Counted from the first letter of the stretch, positions 41,101-42,991 are shown. The stretch: 64,000 nt of DNA from Limnohabitans sp. 2KL-1 (GCF_003063435.1 NZ_NESL01000009.1:54879-118878); one strand, 5' to 3'. The notes: generated by a model not told the origin, from the sequence alone. Translations and numbers: made by a program.

Positions 41101-42991
41101 GATAGGCACGGCCAGCATCAGCCTTGGCTCGAGCGGAAGTTTGATCGCGCCAGTGCAGGTGGAAGGCAAGTGGTACTACTTCTGGGACAGAAACGGTAAC
41201 GGCACGGCTGACTCTGAAGTCTCCGCTTTGGATACAGTCTCCAACACCACGTTGGATACGATATTTAAATACGATGTCAACGGCAATGTGAACCCTGGAA
41301 CGACGACCAGCGACACCTATCGGTATGCCACTTTGAATGGCGTCAAGTTGGCATTGATCACCTTGAACGACGGCGCTGTGACCACGATGCACTTGGACGG
41401 TACAGGCAGTGCTTACCAAACCGGTACGGCCGTATCAGGTCAAGGTACAGCCGATAACCCCACGTTTGGCGGCATGTTGGCGATTTGGGATGCGTTCAAC
41501 GGCTCATCGACAGGCACGCAAATTGGCGCTTTCCCATCGGGATGGGGTACGGGCGGATTTAAAACATCCACACCGGGCACTCAATATCACACATACGTTT
41601 ATTTGAGTAATGGTGATGTGGGGTACACGCCAGACACGAAAGCCACATATGTGGCATTGCAAGTGGTCAATACCACCCCGGTTTTGGATGCGTCACAGTC
41701 GCCCACGATGACCGCAGCCATCGGCGGCGGCACGCCCACAGGCGCGGTGGGCCGATTGCTCAACACGATCGTGACCAATGGCATCAGCGATGTGAACGAC
41801 AGTGTCATGAACACGGTTCGTGGCATCGCGATCACGGGTTTTGACAGCACCAACGGCACGCTGCACTACAGTACCAACGGCGGCACGACCTGGGCGGCTG
41901 TCAGCGGCGTCAGCACCACCAATGCGTTGTTACTGGCCATAGACAGTGACACCCGCTTGTATTTCAAACCTACCCTGAGCAACTACAGCGGCACGACCAG
42001 CCCCATCACGTTCTGTGCGTGGGACATGTCTGCCAACACAACCGAAGGGGTGTATGTCACGACCACATCAGGCGACACGACGCAGTTCAGCACGGCATCC
42101 GACACGATTGCGGTCACGGTGAACGGCAGCGTGGCCCCGTTGGTGTTCGACCTGAACCGCGATGGCGCTTTGTCTTACAGCCAAGTGACGATGGACGTGA
42201 ATGGCGACGGCCAACTCGACACCACCGCCTGGGCGGCAGCGCAAGACGGCGTGCTGGTGTGGGACAAGTACGTCGATGGCTTGGTGCACGACAACAGCCA
42301 GTACGCGTTTGCGCAATACGCCACGCGCTACACCAGCGACAAGCCCGCGACCGACTTGCAAGGTTTGGCCGAGGTGTTTGACAGCAACCAGGACGGTGTG
42401 TTCGACGCGCAAGACGCCCAGTTTTCCGAGTTCAAGGTCTGGCGAGACGCAGACCAGGACGGTGTGAGCGATGCAGGCGAAGTGCGCAGCCTGAGCGATT
42501 GGGGCATCACCTCGATGAGCTTGGTCAGCGATGGTGTGGTGCGCCAGCCTGCAGCCGGTGTCACCGAGGCGGGCCGGACCTTTGCCCAGGCCAGCGATGG
42601 TTCTTCGGTGTTGGTGGCTGACGCCAGCTTTGAAGTGCAAAGCCTGGCTTACCGCATCAACCCGCAGGGCGATCTGAGTGTGCTGGGTGCCGAGATGGAG
42701 TTGGACCTGGCCAGCTTTGTGGCCTCGCACGGTGCGATCCGCAGCGTGGACTTGACGGGCACGGGGGCCAACAGCTTCAAAATTGACCTGAACGATCTGC
42801 TGCAAAGCGGTGTCGATGCGCCGTTGCAGGTGGACGGTGACGCGGGAGACCGCGTGCTGTTCAACGAGGCGGACTGGCGTGTGATGGGGTCGGTGGAGGC
42901 CAATGGCCACAGCTACACCGACTATGCGGCGTTCAACGGCGCATCGGCCTGGCTGCGCATTGACCAGTTGTTGATCGACCGGATTGCCTGA
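7775..42991 (+). CDS. Giant repetitive surface adhesin (BapA/LapA-like, predicted type I secretion)
   Basis: One open frame of about 11,740 residues, over one megadalton. In order: BapA-type prefix (to about residue 110, with RVGKDLNVWF and ADLIIEDYF); Ig-like and helical domains; 22 Ala-rich repeats (616-3298); SwmB-, Ig- and cadherin-like domains; 30 VCBS repeats (4289-7347); further Ig/cadherin-like domains; a discoidin-like domain (9356-9526); two blocks of Ig-like domain, seven FG-GAP repeats and RTX-like module; EF-hand-like DxNxDG motifs (11453-11596); and a C-terminal module typical of type I secreted proteins. There is no Sec signal, and I see only two cysteines, as expected for type I secretion. 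The likely role is attachment or biofilm formation. Start: no clear ribosome-binding site. TTG 7763, ATG 7775 and ATG 7799 are all possible, and ATG 7775 is chosen. No ABC transporter, HlyD or LapD/LapG homologue lies nearby. Confidence 0.9.
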   Translation: MTTNVQIIMTSRAALPHSTFVHKGQGAKGQPTVMKAMPGARYEIKDLAPAEQSVPPKIKLQRVGKDLNVWFDGESHADLIIEDYFTEPKSEGPNSLYGHTESGQLHEYVLPEQMLPQKIYSISESVSVQDLGIGATASDNASGAGIWGLNYLQLFSGATGGLAAVKGQISKASSVSKDLVVQGQVNAGPVHSGVTVYAFDDQGQLLGAADVDGHGAWRIVVAGRADYTGAVFVRAEDNNAAAVNFLDEVTANHQSLGTDLRAMATQELKNVDMQAGNRVLTIHITPVTELAVREANVVGNKAPAAELITRVNTQVAKALGTEGLDITGLAVTTNSSGFNAQDGLSNAEKYGILLAKLSGLDKANGGSIDASLKQIKSTLSSEAESLDLLDQGRQQALLALQKDPQGAVFLENTELNRQLLGEVVITSQALNPSGQLLITGKALPGSTVQVTIASGTQNVLVNPQGQFSLLSTDVQNQLNVPLKVVTQDGLGQSVSSTVGLKPQVTESNSLTVDSASTLSPDQMAGVSNQAVAGLTSEQLQAVKPDALAALSVDQLAALTPAQWAALTVAQLGAMGLTGITTVNLAAVSAALGKADDETQLNTRANVQSVVTAAIDALNASTSLAAALAGQAGDAAVAATEAAQLATQAQAELALAVAALGQPPTPAQLASVESKQAAAIAAAGNAQAKAQAAASAATAATAAATAAGTAAPASAVAANQAAVSALAVATAVQESATTSEQTTDSAVATLSAAADQAALAANTAAAAALSAMAELAAAVAALGTPATPEQLAQVEVKQEAVIVAAAQASAKAAEATAAANAASAAATAAKEPVPASVALATQAAQAAAAAANAANTAAVNSEVTTDGQVAELSALATAAATEANKAAAAATAALAELTEAVTALGTPATPEQLAAVEDKQAAAMTAATTATAKAAEATAAAHATSAAATAAKETVPQSAAEALAAAAAATTAADAATLAVNNSNAATGGIVAAMAALATTAATAANEAAVVASAAQAELETVVSAMSTPATPEQLAAVEEKQAAAIAAATIATVKAAEATAAANAASAAATAANETVPASVGMATTAAAAATAAATAANSAAASSEVTTDAKVAELAASATAAAAAANTAAAAASTAQAELTTAVNALGTPATPEQLAAVEAKQVTALAAAIEANTKAAEATAAANAASAAATAANETVPVSVAAATTAAVAATAAATAVNTAAANSEATTDAKVAELAASATTAAAAANTAAAAASTAQAELSAVVAALTDPATPAQLTAIEAKQAAALAAATTANTKAAEATAAANAASAAATAANETVPASVEAATTAAAAATAAAVAANTAAANSEVTTDAKVSALAESATSAATAANTAATAATSAQAELTTAVNALDTPATPEQLAAVETKQAAAIAAAAIANTKAAEATAAANAASTAATAANETVPASVEAATTAAAVATAAATAANTAAANSEVLTDAKVADLATSATAAATAANTAAAAAMSAQAELTTAVNALGTPATPEQLATVETKQAAAIAAAVAANTKAAEATAAANAASAAATAGNETIPESVAAATTAAAAATAAATSANTAAANSEVTTDAKVATLADSATAAATAANTAAAAATTAQTELEAAVTALGTPATPEQLAAVEAKQAAAIAAAATATSKAAEATAAASAASAAATAANETIPASVAAATTAAAAATAAATSANTAAANSEVTTDGKVATLAASATAAATAANTAAAAATTAQTELEAAVTALGTPATPEQLAAVETEQAAALAAATEANTKASEATAAASASSAAATAANETVPASVAAATTAAAAATAAATSANTAAADSEVTTDAKVTALADSATAAATAANTAAAAATSAQAELTTAVNALGTPATPEQLAAVETKQAAAIAAAATATTKAAEATAAANAASAAAIAANETIPASVAAATTAAEAATAAATAVNTAAANSEVTTDAKVTALADSATAAATAANTAAAAATSAQAELTTAVNALGTPATPEQLAAVEAKQTAAIAAAATATTNAAEATAAANAASAAATAANETVPASVAAATTAAAAATAAATSANTAATNSEVTTDGKVMALAESATAAATAANTAAAAATEAQAELTTAVNALGTPATPEQLAAVETKQAASLAAGTEANTKASEATAAANAASAAAIAANETVPASVAAATTAAEAATAAATAVNTAAANSEVTTDAKVADLAASATAAATAANTAAAAATAAQAELTTAVNALGTPATPEQLAAVETKQAAAIAAATVANMKAAEATAAANAASAAAIAANETVPESVAVAMTAAAAATAAATSANTAAANSEVTTDAKVAALAESATAAATAANTAAAAATTAQTELSEAVAALTDPATPIQLAAVETKQTAAIAAAATAATKAAEATTSANAASAAATAANETIPASVAAATTAASAATAAATAANIAATNSEITTDAKVTALAESATVAATAANTAAAAATTAQTELSEAVAALTDPATPTQLAAVETKQTAAIAAAATATTKAAEATAAANAASAAATAANETIPASVAAATTAASAATAAATAANTAAANSEVTTDAKVATLADSAAAAATAANTAAAAATSAQAELTTAVNALDTPATPEQLAAVEAKQAAAIAAATVANMKAAEATAAANAASAAAIAANETVPASVAAAMTAASAATAAATAATTAATNSEVTTDAKVAALAASAAAAATAANTAAVAATAAQAELTTVVNALGTPATPEQLAAVETKQAAAITAATAANTKAAEATTAANAASAAATAANETVPASVEAANTAAAAATAAATAANTAAANSEVTTDAKVATLADSATAAATAANTAAAAATTAQTELSEAVAALTDPATPTQLAAVETKQTAAIAAAAVANTKAAEATTAANAASAAATAANETIPASVAAATTAAAAATAAATSANTAAANSEVTTDAKVAALAESATAAATAANTAAAAATTAQTELEAAVTALGTPATPEQLAAVETKQAAAIAAAATANTKAAEATAAANAASAAATAANETIPASVAAATTAAAAATAAATSANTAATNSEVTTDAKVAILADSATAAATAANTAAAAATTAQTDLQAAVAALGTPATPEQLAAVETKQAAAIAAAAVANTKAAEATTAANAASAAATAANETIPASVTAATTAASAATAAATAVTTAATNSEVTTDGKVADLGAAADAAAVEANAAAQAATAAKADLNSAIAALSEPATPAELAAIDAKQTAVQAAATDAMNKATAATAAATAAHNAALAAIEADPVGVANATAAEAAANTAASIATNANPTVLGLSITDAAGVVNSTLNAGDTLTFSVTLSEAVVVTGTAPNTPRLALNIGGAESVYATYDSASSSSTVLKFKYTVAATLNDANGISVDANALRLNGSTIKDLAGNNAILTASALTDNASYMVDTNAPATPVLTLGTGVTGGATSAEATAATGVITLTAEQGVNVVVTFTNGSNTVEKTVIGNGATPVAVVLSASDLTTLSNGTIAVTAVATDAEGNVNASNGTTSFELDTLLPDTPTGAPSAYADDVGPAQNTVSTAASTDDTTPGIQLPSGLLTSGGRINLYVDGAPVPTTYDNTTGVLTLTGALTTSATARSFTYSLVDAAGNESGQSPAMSLIILASPVFTSDITASVPENTATSTAVYTAAAGTDITYSIDTAVGSDGSQFAIDSSTGALTFIASPNHESATDAGTNNVYDVTVRATNAAGAYTNQNVAVTVTNVNEAPTNTVPLTTLTVNEDTALVFTGGHLITVADPEGSGNISTTQLSVSHGSLSVSLAGGATVSAGTNGSSGMTLSGTAVQINAALDTLSYTASAHYNGSDVLTVLTTDAGGLTDADSVNITVTAVNDAAVLATTSTLAYTENQIATAINTAIGLSDVDNTTFASATVTVKDASNNVLAEDVLGFTNVSMGNITSSFADGVMTLTSAGNTATKAQWEAALHAVAYSNTSDNASTSTRTVSYKVNDGAADSNAITSTINVTVANDAPVIVTPTTTLTTLEDTATSFVIADQLAGKVTDAEGTALKGIVIVQNTSTNGTWAYSTDGSNWTDFPTTYLGLVDWTKVMYLNASDSLRFTPNANANGTVLGDLNFRAVDATFTGTAVSGAQNNVNGMISATGSISNQPGHFLVDVTAVNDAPVVTPTISAASYTELGTGVVINSGLTVTDVDNTNLVSATASIGSGFTSGDMLNFTNANGITGSYNSSTGVLMLTGSATVAQYQTALGSVTYSSTSHNPTVSSATRTILWQVDDGASTNNASNLGSNTINITAVNDPAVFGGVSTASLTETNEFQTATGTLTITDVDSPATFSAQTATVGSGGYGKFDLTSAGAWTYTMNAAQNQFVDGQTYTDSFTAAAADGTTQVVTVTISGTNDAAVIAGVSTASLTESDAAQSANGTLTATDVDGTANLFTARTDVAGTNGFGKFTLTTAGAWTYTMNAAQNQFEDGQTYTDSFTAAAADGTAQIVTVSITGTNDAAVIAGVSTASLTESDEVQNANGTLTATDVDGTANLFIARTDVAGTNGFGKFTLTMTGAWTYTMNAAQNQFVDGQIYTDSFTAAAADGTAQIVTVSITGTNDAAVIVGVSTASLTESDAAQNASGTLTATDVDGTANLFTAQTNVTGSGGYGKFTLTTAGAWTYTMDSAQNQFVGGQTYTDSFTAAAADGTTQIVTVTITGTNDAAVIAGVSTASLTESDAAQNASGTLTATDVDGTVNLFTARTDVVGTNAYGKFSLTTAGVWTYTMNTAHDEFVGGQTYTDSFTAAAADGTTQLVTVTITGTNDVAVIAGVSTAGLTESDAVQNASGTLTATDVDGTANLFTAQTNVSGTNSYGKFSLTTAGAWTYTMNAAQNQFEDGLTYTDSFTAAAADGTTQVVTLTIIGTNDAAVIAGVSTASMTESDTVQNASGTLTATDVDGTANLFTAQTNVNGSNGYGKFILTTAGAWTYAMNTAQNQFVGGQTYTDSFTAAAADGTTQVVTVTITGTNDAAVIAGVSTASLTETDAVQNVNGTLTATDVDGTANLFTARTDVAGTNAYGKFSLTTAGAWTYTMNTAQNQFEDGQTYTDSFTAAAADGTTQIVTVTITGTNDAAVIAGVSTASLTESDAVQNASGTLTATDIDGTANLFTAQTNVSGTNSYGKFSLTTAGAWTYTMDSAQNQFEDGLTYTDSFTAAAADGTTQVVTVTITGTNDAAIISGVSTASLTESDAAQNASGTLTATDVDGTANLFTARTDVAGTNGFGKFTLTTAGAWTYTMNTAQNQFEDGQTYTDSFTAAAADGTTQIVTVTITGTNDAAVIAGVSTVSLTESDAAQNANGTLTATDVDGTANLFTAQTNVTGSGGYGKFSLTTAGAWTYTMNAAQNQFVDGQTYTDSFTAAAVDGTTQVVTVTISGTNDAAVIAGVSTASLTESDAAQNASGTLTATDVDGTANLFTARTDVAGTNSYGKFTLTTAGAWTYTMNTAQNQFEDGQTYTDSFTAAAADGTNQVVTVTITGTNDAAVIAGVSTASLTESDAAQNANGTLTATDVDGTANLFTARTDVAGTNSYGKFSLTTAGAWVYTMNAAQNQFVDGQSYTDSFTAAAADGTTQVVTVIITGTNDAAVIAGVSTASLTETDTAQNASGTLTATDVDGTVNLFTARTDVAGTNAYGKFNLTTAGAWTYTMDSAQNQFEDGLTYTDSFTATAADGTTQVVTVTITGTNDAAVIAGVSTASLTESDAVQNASGTLTATDVDGTANLFTAQTNVTGSGGYGKFTLTTAGTWTYTMNAAQNQFEDGQTYTDSFTAAAADGTTQVVTVTINGTNDAAVIAGVSTASLTETDAVQNASGTLTATDVDGTANLFTAQTNVTGSGGYGKFTLTTAGAWTYTMNTAQNQFEDGQSYTDSFTAAAADGTTQVVTVTITGTNDAAVIAGVSTASLTETDAAQNASGTLTATDIDGTANLFTAQTNVSGTNSYGKFSLTTAGVWTYTMNSAQNQFVGGQTYTDSFTAAAADGTTQVVTVTITGTNDAAIISGVSTASLTESDAIQSANGTLTATDVDGTANLFTARTDVAGTNAYGKFNLTTSGAWTYTMDSAQNQFEDGQTYTDSFPASAADGTTQVVTVTITGTNDAAVIAGVSTASLTESDAAQNATGTLTATDVDGTANLFTAQTNVTGSGGYGKFTLTTAGTWTYTMNAAQNQFEDGLTYTDSFTATAADGTTQVVTVTITGTNDAAVIAGVSTASLTESDAAQNANGTLTATDVDGTANLFTARTDVAGTNSYGKFSLTTAGAWAYTMNAAQNQFVDGQSYTDSFTAAAADGTTQVVTVTITGTNDAAVIAGVSTASLTETDTAQNASGTLTATDVDGTVNLFTARTDVAGTNAYGKFNLTTAGAWTYTMNAAQNQFEDGQTYTDSFTAAAADGTTQVVTVTITGTNDAAVIAGVSTASLTETDAAQNASGTLTATDVDGTANLFTAQTNVSGTNSYGKFSLTTAGVWTYTMNAAQNQFEDGQTYTDSFTATAADGTTQVVTVTITGTNDAAVIAGVSTASLTESDAAQNASGTLTATDVDGTANLFTVQTNVNGSNGYGKFSLTTAGVWTYTMNTAQNQFVGGQTYTDSFTAAAADGTTQIVTVTITGTNDAAVIAGVSTASLTETDAVQNASGTLTATDVDGTANLFTARTDVAGTNGFGKFSLTTAGAWTYTMNAAQNQFEDGQTYTDSFTAAAADGTTQVVTVTITGTNDAAVIAGVSTASLTETDAAQNASGTLTATDVDGTANLFTAQTNVSGTNSYGKFSLTTAGVWTYTMNSAQKQFEDGLTYTDSFTASAADGTTQSVTVTITGTNNAAVIAGVSTASLTESDAVQNANGTLTATDVDGTANLFTARTDVAGTNGFGKFTLTTAGAWTYTMNTAQNKFVGGQTYTDSFTAAAADGTTQIVTVTITGTNDAAVIAGVSTASLTETDAVQNASGTLTATDVDGTANLFTARTDVAGTNGFGKFSLTTAGAWTYTMNAAQNQFEDGQSYTDSFTAAAADGTTQVVTVTITGTNDAAVIAGVITASLIESDEVQNANGTLTATDVDGTANLFTARTDVAGTNAYGKFNLTTAGAWTYTMNTAQNQFVGGQSYTDSFTAAAADGTTQLVTVTITGTNDAAVIAGVSTASLTESDAVQNASGTLTATDIDGTANLFTARTDVAGTNAYGKFSLTTAGAWTYTINAAQNQFEDGQTYTDSFTAAAADGTTQVVTVTITGTNDAAVIAGVSTASLTESDAVQNASGTLTATDVDGTANLFTAQTDINGTNSFGKFSLTTAGVWTYTMNTAQNQFVDGQTYTDSFTAAAADGTTQIVTVTITGTNDAPVLNTSTVVTMTAINEDAATPSGVDGMLVSDLFAAVSDADAVPLKGLAITSVNGNGTLYFSTNSGTTWTAASGTLSDSNALLLDGANRIYFKPGANWNGTVDNAFLYRAWDQTNTATVGSQVSITGTGGIGGSAAYSTAFGKVGITVNAVNDAPSTVSITYTCLEETPAPVNGTTTGTAIADLPGLSGLDVDGTVLGLAIVSPVQLGYSNFWYSLNGGATWTNLNTIANISDTNALVLDKTARIYFQPNANLSGNIGYVLQRSWDGTDGAISGSMVDLTGKTGGTGAYSSTSNRVQLSVTDINDAPSLSVTALGGNYTGTPVSAFGSANLYPGGSSGEGAQKYIKLVLTVSGLIDGANETLTVDGSTFSLTQSTTGTTTTNGVTYAVSVTGSTATVSLTKAAGVDITSFNTLINSIAYSDLSSVPSIGNRVITLTSLQDSGGVSNGGIDTASLNLTSTVTVPNVAPVNLVPGAQTVAEEAALSVPGLSVSDINGNLASTQLSVSHGTLNVSIAGGATISAGANDAASLTLSGTATQINAALATLKYTGVLNYNGADTLTMLSTDSAGTPLQDSDTVAITVTAVNDAPVLADRVLSMPALLKGNTAAPVNGTAVGALVSSLVGGITDVDADAQTGIAITGVSAGGALYYSTDNGTTWTSFTDFTANRALGLLSNSTNRIYYVPASTDTGTVASALTFRAWDRSGGAAEGAVTWFTGPTASYSIATDVISEYIVAPVTVNPVSTDNLVGASEALVVSGTSDAGATVAVSIGGNNYNVTANGSGVWTYTGAASSTLLSAGANTITATEVVSGVSSSANVSVSLDAIAPTVTNVVITGNTGIQNNTLNVGDTITWTVTTSEAVTVTGTPQLTLTMGSTPVLANYVSGSGSTALTFSYTIKAGDTDANGISVPANALVLNGGTIKDTATNNATLTTTALTDNASYLVDTAAPTVSSVSLTSFTGGYIGPYLNANDVLTATVNFSEAVTVTNTPQLALNIGGTIVQANYAGGSGTSALTFTYTILANQTDTNGISIEANALSLNTTGTIKDAAGNNATLTSALVADNAGFNVDNTAPAALTLSLSQDSGTNPTDLVTNNARIKDGAFEVYGGLDLKSGNTTGTLLSGVTSVTGLNAARISATMNGTGIGVSFVSKVVTEDTSVAGQYTAWVAVYDGNETKAVKIRFIEELVNGQTVVKAYGLAERKYAGDLTSSTGYNFDASGTGGSYSVYEIRIKPAVSTDVFDAANGSIVTYNIDGAGFSASSYTAPTSTGTHTVQMRQTDAAGNVTDSNVLSFTLDATAPTGGTLALAADTGTSTSDGITKNNQINLTGLEGGTTTWEYSTNSGSTWTTGTGTSFTLAESTYVANAVQVRQTDAAGNVQATSVKNAAPITVDITAPTGGTLALAADTGTSASDGITSNNLINVTGLEGGTTSWQYSTDAGVTWNNGTGTSFTLADGTYAANAVQVRQTDAAGNVQVTSAKYAAIIKIDTGLPAAPLAVYMSDDHGTSGSDWTTTSDGGYTTFYVLSTAGTRPFGEMAQYSTDGGTSWSGTSATVMTDTGYGIVMQGALPTVTTTYTFRVLDTAGNVSSTFSKTFTPSALPTGAASATTFTVPSTADNSTQIGSASDDTFVLSQAGITNYLSQATAYIEGQGGQDTLRLTGTGTSLNLLNYMNDYTLNKIQGMEFIDMSTDAGAQTLIGNAQAFLALTKGAWLNNSNLATGNYQMVIKGTSADTLVLGKGDGFDVSGFVKGATISSAANQGAAYDDDISYDIWTDSYLRVQLLVQTGINVNVETAATNAAPVLADTVLSLTTTTKNAAVPTGAVGDLVSSLVGGITDSFVASQKGIAITGVNANGTLYYSTDGGTNWTAASGTSDSNALLLAADGDNRVFFKPNANYTGTLADAITLRGWDRTSGIDGAYFSAGTNGGTTAFSTATDTVSQLVMVPVTINAVSTDSVMASNEVLVVSGTAAANATVAVGVNGQTVNVTADASGNWTYDGTKVRYIMVRKTLANTSATPDGFLTVGDVSAIQTGTGTNVALNAGVNQSFSNTNAFYYTAGFYATGNIHDGSAIDNVNTFAEAYGTQTAYLTADGDAWVQLDLGAAYSLSSILVNSRGGATGYTDRTNGASIYASANDMSGMTRAQLNASTLVNSAVISGLVASVTSQAYTDNATSILGSKLPASTTITAQQTVSGLTTTASANVTVFSLVSSSPADNGLVAYSALGNDLTLTFNQNTAKGTGNIGLYYSNGGQIDLFDVGSTAITGWGTKTLTINPSSSLAANEKFFLQIAPTAIKDTAGNAYAGIGNATGLNFSTAAADGSISVNPLYTDSNATSYLGQTVSGAGDVNGDGFDDYIVAAPGIHAAFVIYGNASGVGTDLPSDAIAASKGFKISGGNSLGYSVSGVGDVNGDGYADVAVSTKETTGSVYVVYGGANLGNAVTFTGASFDIASSSGFKITGAANDKLGVSIAGAGDVNGDGLADMIVGGEGTNSATYVVYGRAGSTGLSLAGGTIAPADGFEIVGPITNYFGSAVSGAGDVNGDGLADLIVGAYGAHAAFVVFGNSTGTTATISGTGDTASIAAGSGFKIFSAAASNQLGISVSSAGDVNGDGLADVIVGERGNYNAYVIYGKNSNTTVDINTANDLAVSSTGFRIKGSSGNLGRNVSGAGDVNGDGFADVLVLTEANYAFLVYGSASGTTVDVSTGTIASSAGFKITGSTIGTFAYSASSAGDINGDGLSDLVLGTYSGAVPGYSLLLGGTQWISAAVSGSGTVTGTAVAEAIIGSASADVLTGGGGVDRFFAGLGTDTIVLTASDITNLGNNATGQTAKAVVSGGGGFDTLRLSGGAALNLTTISHAGAMGVEENSRIESIERINLSTDTAANTLTLTASDVKDMAGFNQIHTGTASADGNVWTNVTGTALGLNTAFHQLVVDGTSSDVVKLAATSDAWVNAGTVSNGTSNYTVYQSAASRAQVIVHAGITNVFTESFPVLVGSNPSDNGYMMALDSNIVLNFSESVLKGTGAIGIYKSSDNSLVESFDVVASGLVTGWGTSSLTINPTNALLAGTGYYLKIAATAIKDSADLAYVGINDATTLNFSTADASGAVTVAINTGSAAGSLGSSVSSAGDVNNDGFDDFIVGSQGTNKAYVVYGGSGVTGLNLTGPDMASKGFQISGSNQLGYRVSGAGDFNGDGFADLIVSGDSSTDNVYVVFGSASATAVAIDGSGNFTAGSGLKITGPGSSFFGTAVSGAGDVNGDGLADLIVGADNSGAGGYASAFVVYGRTGTASLNLSSGTIANADGFRMSGPAGSKFGQMVSGAGDVNGDGLADLVVGASGISSAYVVFASTTGTGMTLDVSNNLPVGRGFKISSAQTGSTLGYRVSSAGDVNGDGLADVVLSAMGTNNAYVVYGKTTDTAISIDSAGVIAAASGFIISSAAAISLGVSVSSAGDVNGDGLGDLLVGASGANSAYLVYGNASGTSVSIDSSGTIAAGSGFKIAGPASSGLGNSVSGAGDLNGDGLADLIVGGSVATGAYSLIFGGTQWVTSAINGTGTAASEAVLGTANSDTLSGGGGVDRFFAGAGNDTVLLTASDVTNLNSATTGQIAKAMVSGGTGFDTVRLSGGAALDLTAMSNAGAMGLEENSRLESIERIDLSTDTGANTLTLTAKDVKDMAGFNVIHTGTASADGKVWTNVSGTALGATTPYHQLVVDGTSADSVVMPATDSYWAYKGVVSDGASTYNVYQNSGAGTQVLVNTAVTNVSYPTYSIGTASISLGSSGSLIAPVQVEGKWYYFWDRNGNGTADSEVSALDTVSNTTLDTIFKYDVNGNVNPGTTTSDTYRYATLNGVKLALITLNDGAVTTMHLDGTGSAYQTGTAVSGQGTADNPTFGGMLAIWDAFNGSSTGTQIGAFPSGWGTGGFKTSTPGTQYHTYVYLSNGDVGYTPDTKATYVALQVVNTTPVLDASQSPTMTAAIGGGTPTGAVGRLLNTIVTNGISDVNDSVMNTVRGIAITGFDSTNGTLHYSTNGGTTWAAVSGVSTTNALLLAIDSDTRLYFKPTLSNYSGTTSPITFCAWDMSANTTEGVYVTTTSGDTTQFSTASDTIAVTVNGSVAPLVFDLNRDGALSYSQVTMDVNGDGQLDTTAWAAAQDGVLVWDKYVDGLVHDNSQYAFAQYATRYTSDKPATDLQGLAEVFDSNQDGVFDAQDAQFSEFKVWRDADQDGVSDAGEVRSLSDWGITSMSLVSDGVVRQPAAGVTEAGRTFAQASDGSSVLVADASFEVQSLAYRINPQGDLSVLGAEMELDLASFVASHGAIRSVDLTGTGANSFKIDLNDLLQSGVDAPLQVDGDAGDRVLFNEADWRVMGSVEANGHSYTDYAAFNGASAWLRIDQLLIDRIA
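9310..9545 (+). repeat. Short LTxxQLAAL-type helical repeats within the adhesin
   Basis: A stretch of near-repeats of about ten residues (LSPDQMAGV, LTSEQLQAV, LSVDQLAAL, LTPAQWAAL, LTVAQLGAM) sits just before the Ala-rich array. These look like short amphipathic helices with a Leu-Thr/Ser cap. They mark the junction between the N-terminal globular part and the long helical stalk. Confidence 0.6.
9620..17667 (+). repeat. 22 tandem 366-bp repeats encoding a 122-residue Ala-rich unit
   Basis: The motif TPATPEQLAAVE recurs 22 times at a 122-residue (366-bp) spacing, from about 9760 to 17450, preceded by a partial unit. Each unit reads as three Ala-rich helices separated by short breaks: PEQLAAVExKQ... 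to ANE; a P-containing turn (ETVPASV or ETIPASV) leading to NSEV; then TTDAKV... to the GTP or TDP turn. The units differ at scattered positions, so they are diverged but clearly homologous. The composition is close to half alanine. A rod of three-helix bundles is the simplest structural reading. Confidence 0.95.
17668..20637 (+). other. SwmB-, Ig- and cadherin-like domains between the two repeat arrays
   Basis: Single-copy beta-sandwich domains. The first (17668-18050) has the LNAGDTLTFSVTLSEAVVV pattern of SwmB-like domains, also found at 32290-33030. An Ig-like domain starts with NAPATPVLTLG near 18046. A cadherin-like domain (18690-19000) runs from SVPENTA to VTNVNEAPT. Three or four further cadherin-like units end in VNDA/VNDP motifs near 19370, 19780, 20230 and 20635. 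These calcium-dependent folds are common in adhesin stalks. Confidence 0.7.
24319..24825 (+). repeat. VCBS block near-identical to 26461-26967 (offset 2,142 bp = 7 units)
   Basis: Units 13-14 match units 20-21 almost base for base, including distinctive words such as GACGCCGCTCAAAACGCC and the ACCGACACAGCTC sequence of the following unit. The offset of 2,142 bases is exactly seven 306-bp units. Differences include GTCTAC against GCCTAC near 24488/26630. This indicates recent duplication or gene conversion. Confidence 0.8.
27053..27900 (+). repeat. VCBS block largely repeated at 27971-28818 (offset 918 bp = 3 units)
   Basis: Units 22-24 are repeated as units 25-27 at an offset of 918 bases, exactly three units. 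The first and last unit of each block are near-identical (for example 27674-27895 against 28592-28813), while the middle unit differs in its ARTDV/VQTNV segment. The pattern is mosaic, as expected from conversion after duplication. Confidence 0.75.
29816..34610 (+). other. Mixed cadherin-like, SwmB-like and Ig-like domains of the adhesin
   Basis: Two or three units of about 150 residues share the pattern GTLYFSTNSGTTW...NALLLDG.NRIYFKPGANWNG (29816-30270, 30270-30735, and 31580-32040, with later relatives at 35200-35650 and 41690-42120). Two SwmB-like domains follow (32290-32660 and 32660-33030), then a segment of unclear fold (33100-33560). Three Ig-like units come next, with MRQTDAAGNV or VRQTDAAGNV motifs near 33640, 33910 and 34200. 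Confidence 0.65.
35840..36350 (+). other. Discoidin/F5-8C-like (galactose-binding-fold) domain
   Basis: About 170 residues carry the order typical of F5/8 type C domains: NVALNAGVNQSFS, then AWVQLDLGAAYSLSSILVNS, then TDRTNGASIYASAND. In this fold the WVQLDLG strand is followed by a variable ligand-binding rim, and many members bind glycans. It interrupts an Ig-like domain (ASGNWTYDG before, STTITAQQTVSG after), so it appears inserted. This could be the ligand-binding part of the adhesin; specificity is unknown. Confidence 0.6.
36425..38757 (+). repeat. Adhesin block 1: Big_5-like Ig domain, seven FG-GAP repeats, RTX-like module
   Basis: The block starts with a bacterial Ig (SbsA/Big_5-like) domain (SSSPADNGLVAYSALGNDLT). 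Seven FG-GAP units follow, each with a DVNGDGxxD calcium site, at about 36835, 37020, 37210, 37415, 37615, 37805 and 37990. It ends with a degenerate RTX module (LTGGGGVDRFFAGLGTDTI) and a beta module ending near 38757. Seven FG-GAP units is the number needed for one closed seven-bladed propeller of the integrin-alpha type. The whole block is repeated about 2.35 kb further on. Confidence 0.85.
38758..41090 (+). repeat. Adhesin block 2: second Big_5-like, seven FG-GAP, RTX-like block
   Basis: The block repeats block 1 at an offset of about 2,349 bases. It has an Ig-like start (GSNPSDNGYMMALDSNIV), seven FG-GAP units with D-N-D calcium sites (about 39180, 39360, 39555, 39760, 39955, 40145 and 40335), then LSGGGGVDRFFAGAGNDTV and a module ending near 41090. 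The protein copies are diverged in detail but keep the same order and the same number of FG-GAP units, so the duplication is old. Confidence 0.85.
42130..42991 (+). other. EF-hand-like segment and C-terminal secretion-type module of the adhesin
   Basis: FDLNRDGALSYSQ, DVNGDGQLD, FDSNQDGVFDAQDAQF and DADQDGVSDAGEV are calcium-binding loops of the EF-hand/dockerin type. The last ~115 residues carry RSVDLTGTGANSF, VDGDAGDRVLF, WRVMGSVEANGHSYTDY and ASAWLRIDQLLIDRI. This pattern closes many type I secreted repeat proteins. Related modules occur inside the protein at about 34640-35190, 38130-38757 and 40470-41090. The stop codon is followed by a hairpin. Confidence 0.65.
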